Positions 43,151-50,397 of a stretch of DNA of 64,000 bases are shown piece after piece. This stretch comes from Legionella beliardensis (lineage in GTDB: Bacteria > Pseudomonadota > Gammaproteobacteria > Legionellales > Legionellaceae): positions 1,513,501 to 1,577,500 of the forward strand of contig NZ_UGNV01000001.1 in NCBI RefSeq assembly GCF_900452395.1. The letters run 5' to 3'. The notes under the pieces are model-generated. The model was given only the letters and a program-made list of their open reading frames with translations, had not been told where the DNA came from and searched no databases. The position numbers and the translations under genes were made by a program. The first letter of the stretch is position 1. Every line of letters begins with the position of its first letter.

Positions 43151-45079
43151 ATGCCACATGTCGTCATTATTGGAGCAGGACCTACCGGGTTAGATTTAGC
43201 AAATAAGCTCAAGCAAAAAGGGATAAAAGATATCATCGTTTATGACCCTCGAGCAGGCGATTACGTTAGGCCCGGCCTTCTTGATGTTGATATATTCCAA
43301 CGAGCAGAGGCGGGCTTAAGTCTTCCTCTTAACTTTAACAAACAGACTAGTCATATTAGAGATATTGAGAAAAAATTATACAACCAGGCTATTTTGCAAC
43401 ATATCCTAATCGAGAAAAAGCAATTTGTTCGTTTGTCGGAAGAAGAAAAAGGCATTTATGTTGCCTATCAAAATGAACAGCATGAATTAGTCGAAGAATT
43501 TGTACCCTGTGACTATGTTTTTGACTGTTCAGGCTCAAAACGTGTATTAGCGCATAACATTAATAGCAAGCATGAAAGAAATAAACTATCTAAGCCATTT
43601 GTAACGTCTCCTATTTCGCAGGATGTAATCATCAAAAAACATCTTATCGCTTATCTAAAAATAGACAATGATCTTGCTTTAAAAGTCCAAAACCCAATAC
43701 CCTCTGAAACAACTATTTTCTCAGGAAAAACGCCTTTGGAACGTGCTCAGGCTCTTGAAAAATTACGGCCATTTGGTTGGACAGAATTTACAATACCTGC
43801 TTGCTATCACACCCATTTTAAAGAAAATAAAAATTGCTTTTATATCGAGTGCCCTAATAATTTACCCGAAGAACAAAAGCAAGCTTGGTTGAACATCGTT
43901 TTAAGTATCGTAACTGATCAAACTACGATTCAGTATGAACATATGAAATCCAAGAAAGGTCGCTCTAAGCCGAACTTTACTCTCTTTACCGTCGATCCAC
44001 AGCAATTGAATTGTTTTACTTATCATGAACAAGGCTTACCGCATGTCGTCATTTTAGGCGATGGGCAAATGGAGCCGAATTTTGTTTTAGGGCACGGTAT
44101 TGCAGGTGCATTCGAACGCAATGATATCTTAATCAAAAGCATGGTTGTAAGTCATGAGGAAATTACCAGTTACGATGCTCAAGAATACAATAGAAGTGAA
44201 AAAATCATTTATTACAATGCTAAGGAGTATAATAAAAGTGTTAAGGATGCTATCAAAATGCACCAACATGCGATTATAGATTATTATAAAATTCGAAAAA
44301 TAGATTTTCGAGCAGGGGCCAATGGCGTCAAACCCTATTATACGGATGCTATTACACAAACAACGGACCCTGTAGAAAAAGCCCTTTTAACAGAAAGACT
44401 GGAAGAAATTACAGCACGGACTGCTTATTATTCTGCTTTATACACGATAGCGGAAAATAGCGTGCAGCTTAACCAGAACAATAGCGCAGATGTACTTGAA
44501 GCGCTTACTGATGCTAAACAAGTAATTGAACAAGCTCTAAGCAAATTAACACAATTCGAGCAAAGAGAAGCCACGCAAATATCGCAAAGATTAATTATTA
44601 ACTTTAAAAATATTGGTTATCAAGCTCTTCAACAAGCAAAGTATGGTTTGGCAATTAAAGCCTACAAGGAAGCGCTAGGCTTACATGCGATTAATGGTAT
44701 AAAAAATAATGAAGAACGATTATCTACCTATGCTAGCCTTATTGTTTGTTATCGTAAAACAGGCCAATTAGAAAATGTGCTTGCAGCCTTCCAGGAAGCC
44801 GCTCCTTTCCTAGAGCAGGCAAGTGATGCGATTAAGAAAAAAATACTATTTCACGTTATTAAAATAATAGCTAAAAATTTAAACGTACCTATGTCAGATA
44901 ATCAACGCTTAAAGAGCTTAGCTAGCGCTGCTAGTATACTTGATACTTATCATGACGTTATCAACACACATCTTGCAGGTAGTTTAAAGTTAGAGTTGAA
45001 TAAAATAGATGATGCTATAGCTGAGGTTCATAATAGTAGTATGCCTGCAAAAAAAGTAGAAAACTGCCCTAATTTCTAA
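43151..45079 (+). CDS. FAD-dependent monooxygenase-like protein with helical-repeat C-terminus, candidate effector
   Basis: 642 residues. Residues 1-330: a flavoprotein Rossmann domain with HVVIIGAGPTGLDLANKLKQKG (GxGxxG) ending in VYDPR, CDYVFDCSGSKRVLAHN, and a second FAD-contact strand LPHVVILGDGQMEPNFVLGHGIAGAFERNDIL, as in p-hydroxybenzoate-hydroxylase-type monooxygenases (where it reads GDAAH). The usual Asp-Ala-Ala is replaced by Asp-Gly-Gln. Residues 400-640: helical, with TPR-like pairs (ALQQAKYGLAIKAYKEALGLHAI; TYASLIVCYRKTGQLENVLAAFQEAAPFLEQ). Flavin monooxygenase plus TPR is an unusual pairing. A degenerate PmrA-like site at 43087-43106 is 44 nt upstream but poorly matched. Confidence 0.65.
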   Translation: MPHVVIIGAGPTGLDLANKLKQKGIKDIIVYDPRAGDYVRPGLLDVDIFQRAEAGLSLPLNFNKQTSHIRDIEKKLYNQAILQHILIEKKQFVRLSEEEKGIYVAYQNEQHELVEEFVPCDYVFDCSGSKRVLAHNINSKHERNKLSKPFVTSPISQDVIIKKHLIAYLKIDNDLALKVQNPIPSETTIFSGKTPLERAQALEKLRPFGWTEFTIPACYHTHFKENKNCFYIECPNNLPEEQKQAWLNIVLSIVTDQTTIQYEHMKSKKGRSKPNFTLFTVDPQQLNCFTYHEQGLPHVVILGDGQMEPNFVLGHGIAGAFERNDILIKSMVVSHEEITSYDAQEYNRSEKIIYYNAKEYNKSVKDAIKMHQHAIIDYYKIRKIDFRAGANGVKPYYTDAITQTTDPVEKALLTERLEEITARTAYYSALYTIAENSVQLNQNNSADVLEALTDAKQVIEQALSKLTQFEQREATQISQRLIINFKNIGYQALQQAKYGLAIKAYKEALGLHAINGIKNNEERLSTYASLIVCYRKTGQLENVLAAFQEAAPFLEQASDAIKKKILFHVIKIIAKNLNVPMSDNQRLKSLASAASILDTYHDVINTHLAGSLKLELNKIDDAIAEVHNSSMPAKKVENCPNF

Positions 45080-45165
45080 ACATTTGGCAGCCAAATAGCT
45101 CGCAGCGTCAGGGTTATTCAGCAAGCATAGGTCAGGTCTTAGTCCAACCTATACTAAAGAATGCG

Positions 45166-45918
45166 TTAAGGAAATACACCATGATTGGGGCGCTCATCAA
45201 ACGTGCTTTCTGGCGTTTTAACCTCTTGATTAACTTGAGCTGAGTTGCTTGCATTCCCATTAAAAAAGAGATGCGGTGAATTAGTTTGTAAAATAGGCGC
45301 TTTGCCAGTTAACTGCTTACAATGGGTACGGAAGTTCTCATCTGCTTCAGCTATCGAAATAACCTTAGACATTAAAAAATAAGGCAGCAAGGATTTAACA
45401 TGCGCTATAGCTGCAGGGTCATTGTGAGTAAAAATCTTTATTGACTTTGAACAATCATAAAAAGCACAATAATCAATCACTTTAATGGCTGGAGAAATAA
45501 ATACTGCTTCTAAACTTTGACAAGTATCAAAAGCATATTTATCAATTTCAGTGAGTTGCTCTGGCAGAATGAGGGATTTTAAACGAGTACAATTATGACA
45601 TGCCCCTTCTTTAATAGCTGTTACAGAATTAGCCAGTATAAGCGTTTCTAAGCTAGTACAATTAACGAATGTAGCCGTCTCAATCTGAGTTATGCCTTCA
45701 GAAAGCGTAACGCATTGTAAATTAATACAATTGCGAAATGCGAAGCCGCCAATAGAGGTAATCCTTACAGGCGGGTTAATTGTTTTTAAACTCGTGCAGT
45801 CTTCAAATGCCATATCAGCAATGGCAGTGACACTGTCAGGAAAATCAAAAGAACCATCTGGTTTAATGTCTTTATTCTCTACTTCTAGCAGTATTTTCCC
45901 ATCTTCAGATAATTTCAT
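45166..45918 (-). CDS. BspA-type leucine-rich-repeat protein, candidate effector
   Basis: 250 residues with five 23-residue repeats between about residues 25 and 160 of the BspA/LRR_5 form: AFxxCxSLxxIxLPxxITxIGxxAF, for example IGGFAFRNCINLQCVTLSEGI, IETATFVNCTSLETLILAN, IKEGACHNCTRLKSLILPEQ and IDKYAFDTCQSLEAVFISP. The Cys in each repeat is conserved. These solenoids bind proteins and are common in surface or secreted proteins of protists and host-associated bacteria. No signal peptide. One good PmrA half-site (TATATTAAG, 45962-45970) lies at the usual distance but its partner is missing. Confidence 0.75.
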   Translation of the reverse strand: MKLSEDGKILLEVENKDIKPDGSFDFPDSVTAIADMAFEDCTSLKTINPPVRITSIGGFAFRNCINLQCVTLSEGITQIETATFVNCTSLETLILANSVTAIKEGACHNCTRLKSLILPEQLTEIDKYAFDTCQSLEAVFISPAIKVIDYCAFYDCSKSIKIFTHNDPAAIAHVKSLLPYFLMSKVISIAEADENFRTHCKQLTGKAPILQTNSPHLFFNGNASNSAQVNQEVKTPESTFDERPNHGVFP

Positions 45919-46178
45919 AATCCTTCTTTCTCATGGTTAAGGTAATAGATTTTGTGGGCATTATATTAAGTAAATTCCCTAAAAGACACTGTTCTTCAGA
46001 CATTATAAATAACTCAATTTAAACTACTTAAATCCCTTAGCCAGGACATTTTTGCGGCATAAGCAGGATTTAAATTAATCAAAAAATTATAACCAGGAAG
46101 TTAAATTATCAAGCAAGATTAGAAAGGAGCTATGTTAAGATAGGGCCATTTTAAGATAAGAAAAAAGGACAATAAACC

Positions 46179-47234
46179 ATGCCATATACTAACACATGCC
46201 CAATCTCGCTTGAGCCACTTTCTAAAGAACAGGCTTTTTTAATCAAGGTTCCCAAACAAGATAAACAGATAAGCGATAAATATTATTATATCGGCGATGA
46301 AAAAACCTTAAAACAACTCTTTGAATGCCCATTCACTAGACGCAAAGGTGATTATTATGCCCTTAAATTATCGGAAACTTCTTCTGCTGTTATTAGTAAG
46401 CTTTTGGCAGAAAATGATAAGAATACACTGATTGAGGATAATGATCTTCTTGCTAAGATTGATGCAGAAAATAGGTTTAATTGGCAAGTAAGGTATTTTG
46501 GCAATAGATTAATTAATAATCAGCCTAATATAAATATTCAGGATCTAGTAGCGGTGATGGATAGGTCTGTAGCAAACACGCGTCATTTAATTAGTGATTA
46601 CAAAATAAATTTTTTGCGTCATCCTTCGCCAAGAATTGGGCCTGAGGATGTTATTCTACGTCGGGGTAGTCTTGCAAGGTATTGCAAAACTGTTAATAAA
46701 TTAATGAATAATGCGCTTGTAGAAGAACATGACTTACTCTTTCTAATTCATTCCTACATCCTCATTTCTAAACTTGAAGATAGCCGCTATAAAACAGCAC
46801 TACAAAATGCTGTGGCTAATCAGCTAGTAAGGTATCTAACGGGTTTACTCCTTGTAACTAACGCCGTTTCAGTTGCTATTGATGTAGTTAATAATGGTTT
46901 TTCATCTTCTGCTTTTTGGGGAGTTTTGAAAATTTTGCTGATTGATCGCGCACAAGATAGCCTGCAGCATTTATTTAGCAAAAATATGTGTTTCAACGCT
47001 CACTCAATTTTATATGCCATCATTAGCAATGGTCCTAAACAATTAGCAAATCCCGCAAACCTTTATGTGAGCGCAAAAAGTGCAACAACCCATGCTTATG
47101 AATTTGTGAAAACAAATTTAAGCTTTTTTCATAATAAATTTATAAAATCAGAACCGGTGCAGTATGAACTTCCTGAGGATTTAGAAGCGCTTCGTGAGAG
47201 TGCGGCAAGGGGTTTAAGGGGATATCTAAATTAA
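46179..47234 (+). CDS. U-box/RING-like N-terminal domain protein, candidate effector
   Basis: 351 residues. The first 60 read like a U-box: NTCPISLEPL at residues 6-14, a middle loop with YYYIGDEKTLKQLF, and ECPFTRRKGDYYAL at 49-62. U-box E3 ubiquitin ligases share CPIxxxPM...G.xYer..I...CPxTr, without zinc ligands. The call is from pattern only and the loop is longer than usual. Residues 210-245 form a hydrophobic stretch (YLTGLLLVTNAVSVAIDVV, then FWGVLKILLI) that could bind membrane. Legionella U-box effectors LubX and GobX are precedents. AAGGAC precedes the ATG at 10 nt. No PmrA-type site. Confidence 0.55.
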   Translation: MPYTNTCPISLEPLSKEQAFLIKVPKQDKQISDKYYYIGDEKTLKQLFECPFTRRKGDYYALKLSETSSAVISKLLAENDKNTLIEDNDLLAKIDAENRFNWQVRYFGNRLINNQPNINIQDLVAVMDRSVANTRHLISDYKINFLRHPSPRIGPEDVILRRGSLARYCKTVNKLMNNALVEEHDLLFLIHSYILISKLEDSRYKTALQNAVANQLVRYLTGLLLVTNAVSVAIDVVNNGFSSSAFWGVLKILLIDRAQDSLQHLFSKNMCFNAHSILYAIISNGPKQLANPANLYVSAKSATTHAYEFVKTNLSFFHNKFIKSEPVQYELPEDLEALRESAARGLRGYLN

Positions 47235-47261
47235 AGATAGAGGGCTAATTTTTCCCTGAAT

Positions 47262-47293
47262 TAGAGCGTTAAATATTACCAAATAACGCTCTA
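47262..47293. terminator. Bidirectional hairpin between convergent genes
   Basis: TAGAGCGTTA pairs perfectly with TAACGCTCTA around a 12-nt loop, between the stops at 47234 and 47311. Confidence 0.6.
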
Positions 47294-47310
47294 CTCATGA
47301 TTTACGGCAC

Positions 47311-48444
47311 TCAATATTTTATTTCAAATACTGGACCATTGTGCTTAGGGACGTAGGTATCCTTATCAATTTTAAGTTTAGTTATCATATCTATTTTTTT
47401 GAGCGCATCTGTGTATTTAATTTCATTATTTTCAGCCTTTCTAATTAAATCCCATAATAATTGATTTCTTAAATTGGCAGATGATGATTTCACACCAAAT
47501 ATCCCTTTTTTAATTAGCATTGAACGTTTGATTAAATCAATTTGAGCCTTGGCTTGGGTTTCTTTTGTAATATTCTCAACAGGTTTTGCTAATTTTATAT
47601 GTGTTTCACTGTGAAAGCTTTGCACAGTATAATCTGTAAGTATAAACTTCTTTACATTGGAACGTGTCATTTCGGCGTTAGTTCTTCTTTTTATAATTTG
47701 CTTGACGAAAGGGCTATGATTTTCTTGTTGAGCTGTTGTAAATTGAGGCTGAGGAAAAACTTCAGCAAGGTTTTGATATTTCCTTTGACTTTGAAAGTTA
47801 TTAAAAATAAAACCTAAGACACCTTCCTGTGCTTCTCTTTTAAACCATATTCTAAAATCATTAAAATTAGAAAAGGTTATTTCACCATAATTTGGGTCAA
47901 ACCACGCTATTTCAATGCCTCTTTTAGCGAAAGAAACGGCATGCCCAAAGTTGTCAGGTAAATCCCCCTTATTTTGATCAAATATGCAAACTCCTGAACA
48001 AATAAGGCCATAATGGCACTTATGGCGTGCCATATAATTTAACAGATTATCAATATTTGCAGCGAAAGTATGCTCATTTGGCTCAGAGGAATAATTACCG
48101 CCATCTATTGCAGCTTGTGATATATCAGCAGTCTGATAATGCTTACTTAAAATGCTACGCACCTCTTTATCGGCAGTTCTATTATCACCAAAGGCGACAA
48201 AATAAGGCACACTAGAATCGGTTATTTTATGGATGGTAGGCGTTTGAATATCATCGCTGCATATTTTATTTAGCATCCATTCACTGGCTAAGGCATTACA
48301 TGCACCATACCAAGTAGGATCTAATACTTCTATCAAGGCACCTTGATCAAAGGGCGTATAGTTATACTTAATACCTTGTTCCTTTAAAAAATCCAAACAT
48401 TGATAACTTTTCATTCCTTGAGGTTTTTCTAACTTACTTTGCAC
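47311..48444 (-). CDS. YopT/AvrPphB-like (C58-type) cysteine protease candidate effector
   Basis: 377 residues. A papain-like Cys-His-Asp triad is visible in the order and context seen in YopT-type C58 peptidases: Cys49 in YGACNALASEWM (family GxCxxLxxxW), His168 in DNFGHAVSFAKRG, and Asp183 in AWFDPNYGEITFSNFNDFRIWF (family FDPNxGxxxF). YopT removes prenylated C-termini of Rho GTPases and AvrPphB cuts the kinase PBS1; the target here is unknown. The C-terminal 150 residues are Lys/Asn-rich and not recognised. GTG start chosen, giving the usual 45-nt distance to the PmrA box. Host-directed action is inferred from family and promoter. Confidence 0.72.
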   Translation of the reverse strand: MQSKLEKPQGMKSYQCLDFLKEQGIKYNYTPFDQGALIEVLDPTWYGACNALASEWMLNKICSDDIQTPTIHKITDSSVPYFVAFGDNRTADKEVRSILSKHYQTADISQAAIDGGNYSSEPNEHTFAANIDNLLNYMARHKCHYGLICSGVCIFDQNKGDLPDNFGHAVSFAKRGIEIAWFDPNYGEITFSNFNDFRIWFKREAQEGVLGFIFNNFQSQRKYQNLAEVFPQPQFTTAQQENHSPFVKQIIKRRTNAEMTRSNVKKFILTDYTVQSFHSETHIKLAKPVENITKETQAKAQIDLIKRSMLIKKGIFGVKSSSANLRNQLLWDLIRKAENNEIKYTDALKKIDMITKLKIDKDTYVPKHNGPVFEIKY

Positions 48445-48489
48445 AACGATCTCTCTAATAGATTTATAGTAAACACATCATACTAAATA

Positions 48490-48509
48490 ATTATTAAGTG
48501 ATTATTAAA
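48490..48509 (-). promoter_or_regulatory. Predicted PmrA box
   Basis: On the minus strand: TTTAATAAT, CA, CTTAATAAT. It ends 45 nt before the GTG of the C58-type protease gene. The rest of the 48445-48749 gap holds no other recognisable feature. Confidence 0.7.
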
Positions 48510-48749
48510 TAATCAATAATATTATAAAATGACCCAATCGTCTAAATATACATTATAATATATGAGCAAGTGAACTTAGTTTTCCTAAAGGGCAAGTAGT
48601 ATCTATGTTAATAGTGCAATTAGCATTGTTAAATTCATAAGATGGGGCGCCTAAAGAAAATACGATGATCTTCATCTTAAATAGGATTTATGAACAGCTT
48701 TTAGGTATCTAAATTTCAAGCAATTTTTCGGACTTACTGAGGAGATTAT

Positions 48750-49439
48750 ATGTTTAGTAAAAAAGAAAGCTTTTTTAAGAGAAAAAATGTAAGCCGATTT
48801 AATGTTGCAAAAGAAGTAAGCGGTACGGTTAATCCAAAGGATGACATTGCTATGGGTGATTCAAATACGGGAAAGTTATTAGTTTCACGGCATTTTGCAC
48901 CTTGTGTGGCCGTTTTTGCTGAGTTAAACAATGGCGAGTATGCGCTATTTCATGCTAATGTCCCATACTATAGTGCCGATATGAAAAAATTTATTGAACT
49001 TATTAAAGACAAAGCAAGCGAAGTTGTGGTGTTTCAAAAAAATACTCCAGCAAGAAATGCTGAAAAATCGCCTCTTTTAGCCCTGCAATTAACAATTCAT
49101 TTAAGCTTAGAAGTTAAAATTCTTTGTGTAGAAAAATACACAGGCATTATTGCCAATGCCTCTGAGAAAAAAATTATTTTATTTGATAAGGATAACTTAA
49201 AGGTAGATAAGGGCAATACGACAGAATTTTATCTTAAAAGTAGCAGTTTTATTGCTGAAAAAAAACTTATTCCTTGGAATAAAACGTTTGAAAATTTAAG
49301 TGAAAAATATAAATTTGAACTAAGTAGTGATGGTAGTTGCTCATTTAATATAGCTGATAAAACAGTGACTGTTCCCTCAAAACTTGTGCCAGAACACTTT
49401 AAAGCAGAACGTGCTTTTAACAGTTTGCCATTTATTTAA
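48750..49439 (+). CDS. CheD/CNF-like deamidase-fold candidate
   Basis: 229 residues. Residues 36-72 read DSNTGKLLVSRHFAPCVAVF and then AELNNGEYALFHANVPYY. This has the spacing of the CheD/CNF1 glutamine-deamidase site: Ser46 six residues before the nucleophile (Thr in CheD), Cys52 at the start of a hydrophobic strand, and His68 sixteen residues later followed by a small residue and Pro (CheD has S-C-V-x-V...H-x-x-L-P, 17 residues apart). CNF1 and Burkholderia BLF1 use the same fold to inactivate Rho proteins and eIF4A. There is no chemotaxis context. The rest is beta-rich. GAGGAG precedes the ATG. Target and activity are unproven. Confidence 0.5.
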   Translation: MFSKKESFFKRKNVSRFNVAKEVSGTVNPKDDIAMGDSNTGKLLVSRHFAPCVAVFAELNNGEYALFHANVPYYSADMKKFIELIKDKASEVVVFQKNTPARNAEKSPLLALQLTIHLSLEVKILCVEKYTGIIANASEKKIILFDKDNLKVDKGNTTEFYLKSSSFIAEKKLIPWNKTFENLSEKYKFELSSDGSCSFNIADKTVTVPSKLVPEHFKAERAFNSLPFI

Positions 49440-49444
49440 GCGCT

Positions 49445-49468
49445 AAATGGAGTACAAGTACTCCATTT
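49445..49468. terminator. Bidirectional hairpin between convergent genes
   Basis: AAATGGAGTA, loop CAAG, TACTCCATTT: a perfect 10-bp stem, 5 nt from either stop codon. The A-rich and T-rich stem ends provide short U-tracts in both directions. Confidence 0.65.
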
Positions 49469-49473
49469 CAAGT

Positions 49474-50247
49474 TTACATGAATGAGCTAGGCGATATTTC
49501 TGGCTCTGATCTAAAACCTAGAGTCGTTTCTAAGATAGCTATATCTCTTACTTTATCTTGACCCTTAGGTAATAATGATTGAACTAAGGCAATCTTATCA
49601 GTGGGAACAAATATCGCATCTACTTCATCATAAGTACAACCACCTACAACAGTCATTTCACCTGAAACATCACTACCCCGATATTTCGCTCTACCATCTT
49701 TTATTTGGCAGGCATAAACAATAGGGAAGGGCTCATCAATTAATTGCTTATTAACATGGTCATAATTATTAAGCTGCAGTTCAATATTTTTTGCTTGTCG
49801 TTTGTAGATGTGGATTTCATCTTGTAATTTCTTAGGAATCTGTCTACCAATGCTTTCTTGTTCGGCATAATAATCAATTTGATGTTTTAGTTTAATTAAT
49901 TTCTTCTGGGCACTTTCTGCTATCCAACGATTTTCTGCCATGCTTTTAGACCAGATTAAGGCATTTTCAGCACGCTGGATGTCGCATCCAGATATGGCAA
50001 TTTTGTTAATGGAATTTTTTGCAAATACGTTACCTAATTCGCCGCTATATACTGCGAGACCCGCAGAAAGCAATTCCATAGTTGGAAATAATAACCTGTC
50101 ATCAGGGTCGCTACGTAATGCAGCTAAATATAATAAACTGCATGAGGTGGAGCCTGTAAAAAAATTAGCTGTTGGTAATAATTGGCGAAGTTTATTCGTT
50201 TTATTCTCGCGTCCCCTAGTGTCAATTTTTAATCGGAAATCAAACAT
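49474..50247 (-). CDS. ADP-ribosyltransferase-like protein, candidate effector
   Basis: 257 residues. Possible ART landmarks: FFTGSTSCSLLYLAAL (in place of the [HR]-G-[ST] strand), LLSAGLAVYSGELGNVFAKNSINKIAISG, and PIVYACQIKDGRAKYRGSDVSGEMTVVGGCTYDEVDAIFVP, where the SGExxVxG...V.V.P layout resembles the catalytic-Glu region of DarT/PARP-type enzymes. A long charged helix pair (residues 100-175) lies between. The first motif is imperfect, so this is a weak call. A PmrA-like site lies 43 nt upstream. It is convergent with the deamidase-like gene. Confidence 0.45.
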   Translation of the reverse strand: MFDFRLKIDTRGRENKTNKLRQLLPTANFFTGSTSCSLLYLAALRSDPDDRLLFPTMELLSAGLAVYSGELGNVFAKNSINKIAISGCDIQRAENALIWSKSMAENRWIAESAQKKLIKLKHQIDYYAEQESIGRQIPKKLQDEIHIYKRQAKNIELQLNNYDHVNKQLIDEPFPIVYACQIKDGRAKYRGSDVSGEMTVVGGCTYDEVDAIFVPTDKIALVQSLLPKGQDKVRDIAILETTLGFRSEPEISPSSFM

Positions 50248-50290
50248 ATTAAATAAATATTAGACAAAGTATATTTATTATATACTACTT

Positions 50291-50310
50291 TGACTTAAGG
50301 TATTATTAAA
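50291..50310 (-). promoter_or_regulatory. Predicted PmrA box
   Basis: On the minus strand: TTTAATAAT, AC, CTTAAGTCA. The first half is good, the second keeps CTTAA only. It ends 43 nt before the ATG at 50247. Confidence 0.55.
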
Positions 50311-50353
50311 TCAGCTTATTTGATAGCTTTGCTTGGCTACTTCTAAAAGCAAG

Positions 50354-50385
50354 GTAGGTTGGGCTAAAACGAAGTGCAGCCCAAC
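50354..50385. repeat. REP-like palindrome, GTAGGTTGGG family (long form)
   Basis: GTAGGTTGGGCT ... AGCCCAAC, an 8-bp core stem with a 12-nt loop containing CGAAGTGC. It lies just after the stop of the sialidase-like gene. The sequence is the extended version of the copies at 3409 and 9870. Confidence 0.7.
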
Positions 50386-50397
50386 AATTTAACAGTT

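Noticed and set aside
45080..45165. Degraded REP copy (ATAGGT ... ACCTAT)
   Set aside because: Only a six-base stem remains, too little to distinguish from chance.
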